From assembly GCA_913050105.1 (NCBI GenBank), contig CAJWZN010000077.1:1-5991 (forward strand): DNA of 5,991 nucleotides, read 5' to 3'. A program made the position numbers and the translations under genes. The stretch comes from an uncultured Synechococcus sp. Lineage in GTDB: Bacteria > Cyanobacteriota > Cyanobacteriia > PCC-6307 > Cyanobiaceae. Under the pieces are notes generated by a model that was not told the DNA's origin, did not search any database, and saw only the letters and a program-made list of their open reading frames with translations. This document shows, piece by piece, positions 1-5,853 of this stretch (its first letter is position 1; each line of letters opens with the position of its first letter).

Positions 1-210
1 GATTGGCGTTGACCCCATCTCCTTGGCGTACTGGATCAGGTCACGCCAGGGATTGAAGTTCTTCTGCAGGACTGCCTTGAGCAGTGTTTTGCGTTCCTTG
101 GCGATGTACAGATATCCATATGTCTGCAGCAACCGATTGTTGGCTTGGAGGCGTTTCTGAATCGTTGTTGATGCTGTTTTGTGCATCCCGATGTGCAAGA
201 TCAGCTGCAC
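1..210 (-). CDS. Sulfotransferase-like protein, N-terminal 70 residues (cut by window edge)
   Basis: The reading frame starts at a GTG (210-208) and stays open through 70 codons to the window edge. The first residues, MQLILHIGMHKTASTTIQ, look like the N-terminal strand and loop of the sulfotransferase fold: a short hydrophobic strand, then HxGxHKTxSTT, which in that superfamily binds the 5'-phosphosulfate of the donor PAPS. A helix and a GYLY segment follow, also typical. The GTG is preferred over the ATG at 186 because the ATG would delete the strand and half of the loop. The GTG also lies 1 nt after the trpG stop, with AGGG 7 nt upstream of it. GC over 1-180 is about 50% (hand count), against about 64% in a counted trpG stretch, which hints at an accessory or acquired gene. 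Such enzymes often sulfate glycans or lipids; the substrate here is unknown. The fold call rests on the N-terminus only, because catalytic and PAPS 3'-phosphate sites lie outside the window. Confidence 0.62.
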   Translation of the reverse strand, partial: MQLILHIGMHKTASTTIQKRLQANNRLLQTYGYLYIAKERKTLLKAVLQKNFNPWRDLIQYAKEMGSTPI

Positions 211-211
211 T

Positions 212-817
212 TCAAGACCCTGAAGCAGCGTCGGCGTCCCTCAGGAAGTTGGCCAGCAGTTGGTGCCCGGATTCCGTCAGCACGCTTTCAGGGTGGAACT
301 GGACCCCCTGCAAATGCGGATGGTCCCGGTGTCGCAGCCCCATGATCGTGCCGTCATCAAGCCAAGCCGTCACTTCCAGGCAGTCGGGAAGGCTGTCGCG
401 TTCGGCGATCAGAGAGTGATATCGAGTTGCCGTTAAGGGCTGGGGCAGGCCGGCGAACACCCCTTCCCCGCGATGCAGCACAGGGGATGTCTTGCCGTGC
501 ATTTGTTCGGTGGCACGCACCACCCGACCACCGTGCACCTGGGCGATGGCTTGATGTCCCAGGCAAACCCCCAGGGTTGGGATGGTCGGAGACAGCTCCC
601 GCAACACGTCGAGGCAGATCCCGGACTGGTCCGGGTCGCCTGGACCGGGAGACAACAGAATCGCGTCGGGATTGAGGTCTCGAATCTGCGCCAGGCTCAG
701 AGCATCGTTTCGGTGCACCTGCAGCTCTGCCGCCAAGGGATGGTGAGGCGCCAGTTCGCCGAAATACTGCACCAGGTTGAAGGTGAAGCTGTCGTAGTTG
801 TCGATGACCAGCAGCAT
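212..817 (-). CDS. trpG: Anthranilate synthase component II, glutamine amidotransferase (TrpG/PabA type)
   Basis: A class I glutamine amidotransferase that hydrolyses glutamine and hands ammonia to a chorismate-using partner: TrpE for anthranilate (tryptophan) and, in many bacteria, PabB for p-aminobenzoate (folate). The 201 residues match the family length. The opening DNYDSFTFNLVQ (6-17) is diagnostic. The rest of the fold is present: SPGPGDP (56-62), nucleophile elbow GVCLGHQ with Cys85, MHGKTS (106-111), RYHSL (132-136) and QFHPES with His175 and Glu177 completing the triad. It starts 9 nt after the dgkA stop and ends 1 nt before the sulfotransferase-like gene, so it is probably cotranscribed with both. 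No trpE or pabB is in the window, so the protein may serve both pathways; that is inference. Family assignment is very secure; the TrpG versus PabA label is less so. Confidence 0.95.
   Translation of the reverse strand: MLLVIDNYDSFTFNLVQYFGELAPHHPLAAELQVHRNDALSLAQIRDLNPDAILLSPGPGDPDQSGICLDVLRELSPTIPTLGVCLGHQAIAQVHGGRVVRATEQMHGKTSPVLHRGEGVFAGLPQPLTATRYHSLIAERDSLPDCLEVTAWLDDGTIMGLRHRDHPHLQGVQFHPESVLTESGHQLLANFLRDADAASGS
218..221 (-). promoter_or_regulatory. Probable ribosome binding site (AGGG) deciding the GTG start of the sulfotransferase-like gene
   Basis: On the minus strand AGGG is followed by TCTTGAA (7 nt) and then GTG. It sits inside the last codons of trpG, so translation of the next gene may be coupled to termination of trpG. 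It supports the GTG at 210 over the internal ATG at 186. Confidence 0.45.
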
Positions 818-826
818 CGTTGGATC

Positions 827-1255
827 TCAGGAATTCAGACGAACAAGGAGGGGCGGCAGCAGCAGGCAGAAGGCGATCAGCAGGGAGCTGATGGCTGCCA
901 CCAACACGGCAGCGGCAGCGCAATCCTTGGCGATGCGCGCAAGGGGGTGATAACGGCGGCCAATACTGAGATCCACCACCGCTTCAATGGCGGTATTCAG
1001 CAGCTCCAGGACCAGAACGGCGGTCACCGTGAGGACCAGCACCGCCATCCGGGTGGGATCAAGTTGAAGTGCCATGCCAAGCCCGAACACCACCACCGCT
1101 GTGGCCAGGTGAATGCGGAAATTGCGCTGGCTGACTGTTGCATAGCCCAAACCCTGGGCGGCATAGCGAAAGCTGGCTGGGAGATCGCCAGCGATCCGCC
1201 AGCTGCGGCGCCGTGCGGCGGCACTCCTGGCCGTTGCTTCCTCTTCAACCGTCAT
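827..1255 (-). CDS. dgkA: Diacylglycerol kinase / undecaprenol kinase (DgkA family), integral membrane
   Basis: A small membrane kinase that uses ATP to phosphorylate diacylglycerol (giving phosphatidic acid) or undecaprenol (giving the wall-glycan carrier lipid). With the chosen ATG it has 142 residues: a basic cytoplasmic N-terminus, NFRIH (45-49), a first membrane helix at about 48-64, a second at about 70-95 carrying the family signature ELLNTAIEAVVD (84-95), then AKDCAAAAVL (109-118) leading into a third helix to about 137. The signature acidic residues and Asn of the active site are present. The frame stays open to an ATG at 1309, but that start would overlap ybeY by 47 nt. The ATG at 1255 leaves a 7-nt gap and keeps all conserved residues. 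An AAGGAG at 1274-1279 lies too far (18 nt) from it to be a convincing ribosome site, so the start is moderately uncertain. The lipid substrate cannot be told from sequence alone. Confidence 0.9.
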   Translation of the reverse strand: MTVEEEATARSAAARRRSWRIAGDLPASFRYAAQGLGYATVSQRNFRIHLATAVVVFGLGMALQLDPTRMAVLVLTVTAVLVLELLNTAIEAVVDLSIGRRYHPLARIAKDCAAAAVLVAAISSLLIAFCLLLPPLLVRLNS

Positions 1256-1262
1256 CGGGGAC

Positions 1263-1838
1263 TCAGTGGAAATCTCCTTGGACGTCGCTGTTGTCCGATT
1301 CCGTCTCATGGGACAGAACGTTACCGCTATCGGAGGGATTGATTGTGTTCAAAAGCTGGTCCTGGCAAGCAAGCATTTCCTCGAGTCGGGTGTCATCGGG
1401 ATGATCCCAGCCGAGCAGATGCAGCAGGCCATGGCTGGCCAGCCACTGCAGTTCTCGTCTCAGGCTGTGGTTGTGCTCCAAGGCCTGTCGCCGCGCAGTG
1501 TCCAGCGAGATGACAATGTCACCGAGTTCCACGGAACCGTCATCGGGCCAGTCAGGTGCGTCCTCGAGGGCTGCAAAGGAGAGAACGTCCGTGGGTTCCT
1601 GCCGCTGTCGCCAGGTGCCGTTGAGTTCGCAGATGCCGGCGTCGTCGGTGAAGTGCAGCCCCAGGCTGATCTCTTCAGCCCGCCGAACCATGGCTGGGCA
1701 GCTGATGGCTGAATCCTGGCGCACACTTTCGAGCCAGGTGATCAGCGTTGTTTCCCAGAGGCGCGGATCGAAAAGATCGGGCGGATCGCGACGGTTCAGA
1801 TGGACGGCGCCTGCATCAAGCGCCAGGTCAAGCTCCAT
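1263..1838 (-). CDS. ybeY: Endoribonuclease YbeY, rRNA maturation factor
   Basis: A zinc-dependent single-strand endoribonuclease family protein needed for 16S rRNA 3'-end maturation and 70S ribosome quality control in bacteria. The 191-residue product has the diagnostic zinc motif HGLLHLLGWDH (136-146), with His136, His140 and His146 as ligands. Upstream it has ELNGTWRQRQEPTDVLSF (71-88) and LGDIVIS (105-111), both typical of the family. Residues from about 163 form a polar, acidic tail (SHETESDNSD) beyond the conserved core; similar variable tails are common. The ATG start lies 3 nt after the stop of the small membrane protein, and the stop lies 7 nt before the dgkA start, so cotranscription is very likely. 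Being in one transcript with release factor 2 puts two translation-related genes together. Confidence 0.95.
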   Translation of the reverse strand: MELDLALDAGAVHLNRRDPPDLFDPRLWETTLITWLESVRQDSAISCPAMVRRAEEISLGLHFTDDAGICELNGTWRQRQEPTDVLSFAALEDAPDWPDDGSVELGDIVISLDTARRQALEHNHSLRRELQWLASHGLLHLLGWDHPDDTRLEEMLACQDQLLNTINPSDSGNVLSHETESDNSDVQGDFH

Positions 1839-1841
1839 GAC

Positions 1842-2006
1842 TCACTGGGGCAGGGTCGGGCGCCCGAGCCAGGCCACAAGGGTGATGAATCCGAGAAAAC
1901 CGAAGGCGGTTAAACCGAAGTGAAACAGGCTCTGGCGACCTTTGCGCACCATGTTCCGCATCGCCTGTTTGATGAAGCTCGGCGGAGGAGAGGAGTCAGA
2001 TGCCAT
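1842..2006 (-). CDS. Small single-pass membrane protein, DUF3285-like (54 aa)
   Basis: A 54-codon frame from ATG (2006-2004) to TGA (1844-1842), filling the gap between prfB and ybeY with 5 nt and 3 nt to spare. The product begins MASDSSPPPSF, then has a basic amphipathic stretch IKQAMRNMVRKG (12-23) and one hydrophobic segment from about 27 to 47 (LFHFGLTAFGFLGF...), and ends in a short polar tail. The xxAMRNMVRKGxxSLFHF pattern is what I recall for DUF3285, a cyanobacterial family of very short membrane proteins of unknown function. The positive charges before the membrane segment predict a cytoplasmic N-terminus. Fit to the operon spacing and strand, plus the family pattern, make it a real gene despite its size. 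No function is assigned; cotranscription with prfB and ybeY does not itself show a role in translation. I saw no clear Shine-Dalgarno sequence, so translation may be coupled to prfB. Confidence 0.85.
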   Translation of the reverse strand: MASDSSPPPSFIKQAMRNMVRKGRQSLFHFGLTAFGFLGFITLVAWLGRPTLPQ

Positions 2007-2011
2007 CGAAG

Positions 2012-3140
2012 TCAGGTTTCGGTGTCAGCGCCAGGGCTATCAACACCCTGGCGCAGTGAAGCGTCAATGAATGGGTCGAGTGCGCCATCCATCACAGCCT
2101 GCACATCATTGGTCTCTTCGTTGGTGCGCAGGTCTTTGACCATTTGATAAGGGTGAAAGACGTAGTTGCGGATCTGATTGCCCCAGGCCGCTTCCACGAT
2201 GTCGCCCCGGATGTCGGCAATCTCCGCAGCGCGCTGCTCCTGCGCGATCACCAGCAACTTGGCCTTGAGCAGAGCCATGGCTTTTTCCTTGTTCTGCAGC
2301 TGAGATCGCTCCTGGGTGCAGCGGACCGCCAGACCGGTGGGCACGTGCAGGATGCGAACGGCGGTTTCCACCTTGTTCACGTTCTGGCCGCCGGCACCGC
2401 CCGATCGGCTTGTCGTCACTTCCAGATCCTTCTCAGGAATGTCGATGTCAACCTCTTGCTCGAGCTTCGGCATCACCTCGATTCCGGCAAAGCTGGTCTG
2501 GCGTTTGTCGTTGGCGTTAAACGGTGAAATGCGCACGAGCCGGTGCGTGCCCTTCTCGTTGCGCAGGTAGCCATAGGCGTAACGCCCTTCCACCTCGATG
2601 GTGGCGCTTTTGATCCCCGCTTCCTCTCCCTCGGAGAGCTCATCGACGCTCACTCTCATGTCGTGATCTTCGGCCCAGCGGGTGTACATGCGCAGCAGCA
2701 TCTGGGCCCAGTCCTGGGCGTCGGTGCCACCGGCGCCGGCGTTGATGGTGAGGACGGCGCCTTCCTTGTCGTACTCGCCGCTGAGCAACCGCTCCAGTTC
2801 CCAGCGGTCGAGGCCCTGGCGCAACTGGTTCAGTCCGTCCTGAGCTTCGCCCAGCATCTCGTCATCAGGCTCCAGGTCGTAAAGCTCCAGGGTCGCCCTG
2901 GCGTCATCGATGGAGCTGCGCCATGCATCCAGCTGCATCAGCTGAGCCTTCACCTCATCGAGGCGGCGCATTTGTTTCTGAGCGTTCTGCTGGTCGTCCC
3001 AGAACTCAGGCTGAGCGGCAAGTTGCTCAAGATCCCGCTGGCGTGCGTTCAGTGCAGGAACGTCAAAGACAGTCCTGGGCATTGCCCAGGCGGTCAGTGA
3101 GCTCGGAGAGATCGCGCTTGAAGTCGGTGAGATCCAGCAA
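2012..3140 (-). CDS. prfB: Peptide chain release factor 2 (RF2), made by programmed +1 frameshift
   Basis: RF2 recognises UGA and UAA stop codons in the ribosomal A site and triggers release of the finished protein. The gene is in two frames. Frame 1 runs 25 codons from TTG (3140-3138; LLDLTDFKRDLSEL... to ...NAQDCL) and meets an in-frame TGA (3065-3063). Slipping +1 on CTT continues as DVPALNARQRDLEQL (from GAC, 3064-3062) to the TGA at 2014-2012. The full product is 375 residues. The SPF codon-recognition tripeptide falls at 205-207 and the catalytic GGQ at 250-252, the same numbers as in E. coli RF2, which supports both the start and the shift. Frame 1 has tandem stops at 3173-3168 and no ATG or GTG after them, leaving TTG, with AGGA 8 nt upstream, as the best start. 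A continuous frame reaching 3226 exists, but its first 54 residues are out-of-frame noise. It heads a tight operon. Confidence 0.95.
3062..3076 (-). promoter_or_regulatory. prfB: Programmed +1 ribosomal frameshift site of prfB (AGGA...CTT TGA C)
   Basis: On the minus strand the sequence is AGGACTGTCTTTGAC. It holds the slippery CTT, the in-frame TGA as codon 26 and the following C, the same heptamer (CTTTGAC) as in E. coli prfB. AGGA, 4 nt before CTT, can act as the internal Shine-Dalgarno-like stimulator, though it is weaker than the AGGGGG of E. coli. In the known mechanism RF2 terminates at this UGA when abundant and the ribosome shifts when RF2 is scarce, giving autoregulation. Confidence 0.92.
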
Positions 3141-3148
3141 GGACTCGG

Positions 3149-3152
3149 TCCT
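3149..3152 (-). promoter_or_regulatory. Ribosome binding site (AGGA) supporting the TTG start of prfB
   Basis: AGGA lies 8 nt upstream of TTG (3140-3138) on the minus strand, a normal Shine-Dalgarno distance. Together with in-frame stops at 3173-3168 and the absence of ATG or GTG in between, it decides the start. Confidence 0.55.
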
Positions 3153-3205
3153 GATCGTGTTCTGACGCTATCAGCGCAGTCGCTGCATAGGATCCGCTCA
3201 ATACC

Positions 3206-3211
3206 AAAGGA
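3206..3211 (+). promoter_or_regulatory. Ribosome binding site of grxC (AAAGGA)
   Basis: AAAGGA is followed by 7 nt and the ATG at 3219. It is the clearest Shine-Dalgarno sequence in the window and fixes the grxC start. Confidence 0.65.
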
Positions 3212-3218
3212 TCCCCCT

Positions 3219-3476
3219 ATGGCCAAGGTTGAGATCTACACGTGGCGCACGTGTCCCTTCTGCGTTCGCGCCAAGGGTTTGCTGGACAGCAAGGGCGTCA
3301 GCTACACCGAGCACAGCGTCGATGGCGATGAACCGGGCCGGGACGCGATGGCAGCCCGTGGAGATGGCCGCCGCAGCGTTCCCCAGGTGTTCATCGATGA
3401 TCGCCACATCGGCGGCTGCGACGAGCTTCACAGCCTGGAGCGTGGCGGCGAGCTGGATGCGTTGCTGAAAGCCTGA
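3219..3476 (+). CDS. grxC: Glutaredoxin 3 (GrxC-type dithiol glutaredoxin)
   Basis: A small cytoplasmic thioredoxin-fold oxidoreductase that reduces protein disulfides and glutathione mixed disulfides using glutathione. The 85 residues are the usual GrxC length. It opens with the strand VEIYTWRTCPFC, with the dithiol active site C12-P-F-C15; then the cis-proline loop SVPQVFID (53-60, Pro55) and the glutathione-binding GGCDEL (65-70) typical of the family. The start is fixed by AAAGGA 7 nt upstream. It ends 3 nt before gshB, which makes the glutathione it depends on, so the pair is almost certainly one transcript. Because both cysteines are present this is a dithiol enzyme, not the monothiol CGFS type that carries Fe-S clusters. 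Confidence 0.95.
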   Translation: MAKVEIYTWRTCPFCVRAKGLLDSKGVSYTEHSVDGDEPGRDAMAARGDGRRSVPQVFIDDRHIGGCDELHSLERGGELDALLKA

Positions 3477-3479
3477 GCC

Positions 3480-4403
3480 ATGCGCCAGCTGTTTGTGTTG
3501 GATCCGCTGCGGCAGATCAATCCGGACAAGGATTCCACCGCAGCCCTGATGCAGGCGGCCCAACGGGGCGGCCATGCGATTTGGGCCTGCACCCCTGCGG
3601 ACCTGATCGCCCGGGCTGATGAACCCCTGGCGATGGCGGTGCCGGTCACCCCGGATCCCTGGATTTCGGTGGGGCCGGCTGAGCGTCAGTCGTTGGCGGG
3701 CTTCGATGTGATCTGGATGCGCAAGGATCCGCCGGTGGATGAGGCCTATCTCTATGCCACCCATTTGCTTGAGGTGGCAGAGCGGGCGGGGGTGCGCGTG
3801 CTCAACCGCCCCAGTGCGCTGCGGGCCTGGAATGAAAAGCTCGGCGCGCTGCGGTTCAGTCGCTGGATGGCGCCAACCCTGGTGGCTGGCCGGGTGTCGG
3901 AACTCTCAGCTTTTGCCGAGCAGCACACCGACATCGTGCTTAAGCCCCTGGGCGGTCGGGCCGGCCTCGGAGTGATCCGGGTCAACTCCGATGCGCCGGG
4001 TCTCAAGGCTCTGTTCGAGCTGGTCACGGAACAGGAGCGGCTGCCGGTGATGGCCCAGGCCTTTCTCCCTGCGGTGAGCGACGGCGACAAGCGCATTCTG
4101 CTGGTGGATGGAGAACCGCTCGGTGCGATCAACCGTCGCCCTTCGGCCGGTGAATTTCGCAGCAACCTGGCGGTGGGTGGTCAGGCGGAAGCCACGGAGC
4201 TCACCGAACGTGAGCGGCAGATCTGTGCTGCGCTGGCTCCGGCCCTTCGGGCGGAAGGCCTGTTCTTCGTTGGTATCGACGTGATTGGAGGAATGCTCAG
4301 CGAGATCAATGTCACCAGTCCTACGGGCATACGCGAGGTGGAACGGCTGATGCAGCAGCCCCTGGCCGATCAGACGATGGACCGTTTGCAGGCGCTGGTC
4401 TGA
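3480..4403 (+). CDS. gshB: Glutathione synthetase (ATP-grasp ligase)
   Basis: It catalyses the second step of glutathione synthesis, joining glycine to gamma-glutamylcysteine with ATP in the cytoplasm. The 307 residues match the bacterial GshB family (about 310-320). Visible motifs in order: LDPLRQINPDKDST (7-20), WMRKDPPVDEAY (79-90), LNRPSALRAWNEK (108-120), the ATP-grasp segment LKPLGGRAGLGVIR (154-167), MAQAFLP (191-197), DGDKRILLVDGEP (201-213), RRPSAGEFRSNLAVGG (219-234) and the metal- and substrate-binding end GIDVIGGMLSEINVTSPTG (265-283). No key segment is missing. The ATG is 3 nt after the grxC stop with no strong ribosome site of its own, suggesting translational coupling. Its last 34 bp overlap the 3' end of the opposing menF gene, leaving no spacer for a conventional terminator between the two. 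Confidence 0.96.
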   Translation: MRQLFVLDPLRQINPDKDSTAALMQAAQRGGHAIWACTPADLIARADEPLAMAVPVTPDPWISVGPAERQSLAGFDVIWMRKDPPVDEAYLYATHLLEVAERAGVRVLNRPSALRAWNEKLGALRFSRWMAPTLVAGRVSELSAFAEQHTDIVLKPLGGRAGLGVIRVNSDAPGLKALFELVTEQERLPVMAQAFLPAVSDGDKRILLVDGEPLGAINRRPSAGEFRSNLAVGGQAEATELTERERQICAALAPALRAEGLFFVGIDVIGGMLSEINVTSPTGIREVERLMQQPLADQTMDRLQALV

Positions 4404-5782
4404 AGCTTCAGCTGGTCTGCCAGCACCGCCAGTTTCAGGCCCACCTCCTGCAGCTCTCGCTCCGCCTCAGACCCCCGCACCAGTCCTGCACCGGCGGTGA
4501 GGTCGAGCTGGCAGCCCCGGGCGTGGCCGCAACGAATCGCCACCCGAAGTTCGGCGTCCCCGGCGCTGTCGATCCATCCGATCGGAGCGGCATAGCTGCC
4601 GCGGTCGAAGGGTTCGAGTGTGCGAAGCCAGGCCATCGCTTCCCGTCTTGGCAGTCCGGCAACGGCGGGGGTGGGATGCAGCTGTTCCGCCAGGGTGAGC
4701 ACCGGTGTGCTCTGCATGGCGGCGGTGATCGGAGTGTGCAGATGGGTCAGATGACCGTGCCGTGCCAGCTGGGGCTGCGGACGTCGGTGGGGTTGCAGTC
4801 CGTTGCGTTGCAGCTGTTCGGTGATGGTTTCCACCACCAGCTCATGCTCACGCCGATCTTTGTCTGAGCGGAGCAGCAGCTGGCCATCGTCACCCTGACA
4901 GGCGGTACCGGCCAGGGCATCACTGCGCAGCCAACCGCCCCGCAGGCTCAGCAACCGTTCCGGCGAGGCACCGAAAAAGGCGTCGCCAGCGCAGCGCTGC
5001 CAGAGGAAGCGGCAGCTGTCGGATTGTTGCTGCCGCAGCCGCTGCAACAGCGGCAGTGGGTCGTACGGCGCATCGAGATCCATCGACTGACGCACGGCCA
5101 GCACCAGCTTGTGCAGTTCGCCGTTGTCGACAAGCTCCAGGCCGCGATCCAGGGGGCCGGCGTAGCGCTCCTGCCAGGAATCGGGGTCTGGGCTGCCCAG
5201 CAGCAGCGGGGCACTGGCGAGGCTTTCGGCAGGCTCAGAGGCTGCATTTTGCAAGGCCTGGTGCTGCAGCCAAAGCTGTTCCGCCAGGATCCGGGCTTCA
5301 GCTTCATGGCTTACGGCGCCATTGAGGCACAGCCATCCCTTTCCTCCCTGGCGGGTGAGTTGCCAGCGGGGAAGCACCGCTTCAACGGCGGGCGTCTGCT
5401 CGCCGCTGCGTTGATGCTCCCCCACCTGGTCAAAGAAGTGGAAGCGCAGCAGCACCCGAGGCCGTGCCTGGGGTGGCACGTGAGCCGTTGTGCCCTGCAG
5501 ACGGCTGAGGGTGAGATCAGCAAAGCGTTGCGCCAGTTCAAAGCGCCGAGGGCCGGCCAGCTCTAGCTGCTGGCAGCATCCGGTTGCCGCCAGGCAAAGG
5601 CCTGGAGTGCTGTCGAGCAAGACCCGGAAGGGTGTGTTCGGCTCCAGCGACGGCAACGCTCGCAAGGGATCGATGCCGTCGATCGGTAACGCCAGGCTCA
5701 ACAGCGTTTCATCGCAGTCGCGGTTCTCCCAGCCCTGACGGGCGGCGTTAAGAACATTGCTGAAGCGACGATCAGCCGGCAT
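4370..5782 (-). CDS. menF: Isochorismate synthase (MenF type), phylloquinone pathway
   Basis: A chorismate-binding enzyme of the MenF/EntC/TrpE/PabB family; here most likely isochorismate synthase, the first committed step toward phylloquinone, the electron carrier of photosystem I. The 470-residue product has a variable N-terminal half and a conserved C-terminal catalytic half: HKLVLAVR with the candidate catalytic Lys225 (224-231), FFGASPERLL (269-278), DALAGTACQG (288-297), KDRREHELVV (308-317), HPTPAVAG (369-376), LEPFDRGSYAAPIGW (389-403) and AGAGLVRGSEAERELQEVGLK (430-450, metal-binding glutamates). HPTPAVAG plus the R/GxYAxPIGW block resembles isochorismate synthases more than TrpE. 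The divergent neighbour menA supports the menaquinone/phylloquinone role. I see no Shine-Dalgarno before the ATG. The final ten residues are encoded in the overlap with gshB. Confidence 0.9.
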   Translation of the reverse strand: MPADRRFSNVLNAARQGWENRDCDETLLSLALPIDGIDPLRALPSLEPNTPFRVLLDSTPGLCLAATGCCQQLELAGPRRFELAQRFADLTLSRLQGTTAHVPPQARPRVLLRFHFFDQVGEHQRSGEQTPAVEAVLPRWQLTRQGGKGWLCLNGAVSHEAEARILAEQLWLQHQALQNAASEPAESLASAPLLLGSPDPDSWQERYAGPLDRGLELVDNGELHKLVLAVRQSMDLDAPYDPLPLLQRLRQQQSDSCRFLWQRCAGDAFFGASPERLLSLRGGWLRSDALAGTACQGDDGQLLLRSDKDRREHELVVETITEQLQRNGLQPHRRPQPQLARHGHLTHLHTPITAAMQSTPVLTLAEQLHPTPAVAGLPRREAMAWLRTLEPFDRGSYAAPIGWIDSAGDAELRVAIRCGHARGCQLDLTAGAGLVRGSEAERELQEVGLKLAVLADQLKLQTSACKRSIV

Positions 5783-5853
5783 CCGTGGCGCGACAGGTCA
5801 GAGGGGACTGCTCAAATGTATGGAACCTCAACCGATTGGAACCGGCCTCGTCC
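5783..5853. promoter_or_regulatory. Divergent menF/menA intergenic region
   Basis: 71 bp lie between the start codons of menF (minus) and menA (plus), so promoters for both phylloquinone genes should be here or overlap the coding starts. TGGAACC occurs twice in direct orientation at 5821-5827 and 5837-5843, 16 bp apart start to start. I could not place a convincing -35/-10 pair on either strand. Confidence 0.4.

Larger units (their letters stand above)
3141..3218. promoter_or_regulatory. Divergent intergenic region between prfB and grxC (expected to hold both promoters)
   Basis: This 78-bp gap separates the TTG of prfB (minus) from the ATG of grxC (plus), so both transcription units should start here or just inside the opposite gene. 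I found no -35/-10 pair good enough to place; TA-containing pieces such as CATAGGAT (3186-3193) lack a well-spaced partner. A 7-bp direct repeat AGGATCC occurs at 3189-3195 and 3208-3214; the second copy overlaps the grxC ribosome site. Confidence 0.4.

Noticed and set aside
1256..1309. Longer dgkA form starting at ATG 1309
   Set aside because: It would overlap ybeY by 47 nt, adds no conserved residues and has no ribosome site; kept only as a less likely alternative.
473..1342. 289-codon open frame on the plus strand opposite trpG and dgkA
   Set aside because: It is antisense to two certain genes, its translation is low-complexity in Gln/His/Gly with no family resemblance, and it is expected from high-GC codon bias.
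3065..3226. Continuous upstream extension of the prfB frame starting with ATG at 3226
   Set aside because: Its 54 residues do not look like RF2, they overlap the start of grxC, and the other frame encodes the correct RF2 N-terminus up to the frameshift site.
3189..3729. Several GGATCC sites clustered around grxC and gshB
   Set aside because: A 6-bp palindrome in GC-rich DNA recurs by chance, the spacing is irregular, and most copies are inside codons of conserved residues (for example LDP and KDP in gshB).
3198..3764. 188-codon open frame on the minus strand opposite grxC and gshB
   Set aside because: It lies fully antisense to two secure genes and shows no recognisable motif.
4411..4424. 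Small hairpin GCTGG-TCTG-CCAGC near the menF 3' end as an intrinsic terminator
   Set aside because: The stem is only 5 bp, it is not followed by a T-run on either strand, and it lies inside menF coding sequence.
5024..5566. 180-codon open frame on the plus strand opposite menF
   Set aside because: It is a shadow of menF codon structure; the product is compositionally biased and has no motif.
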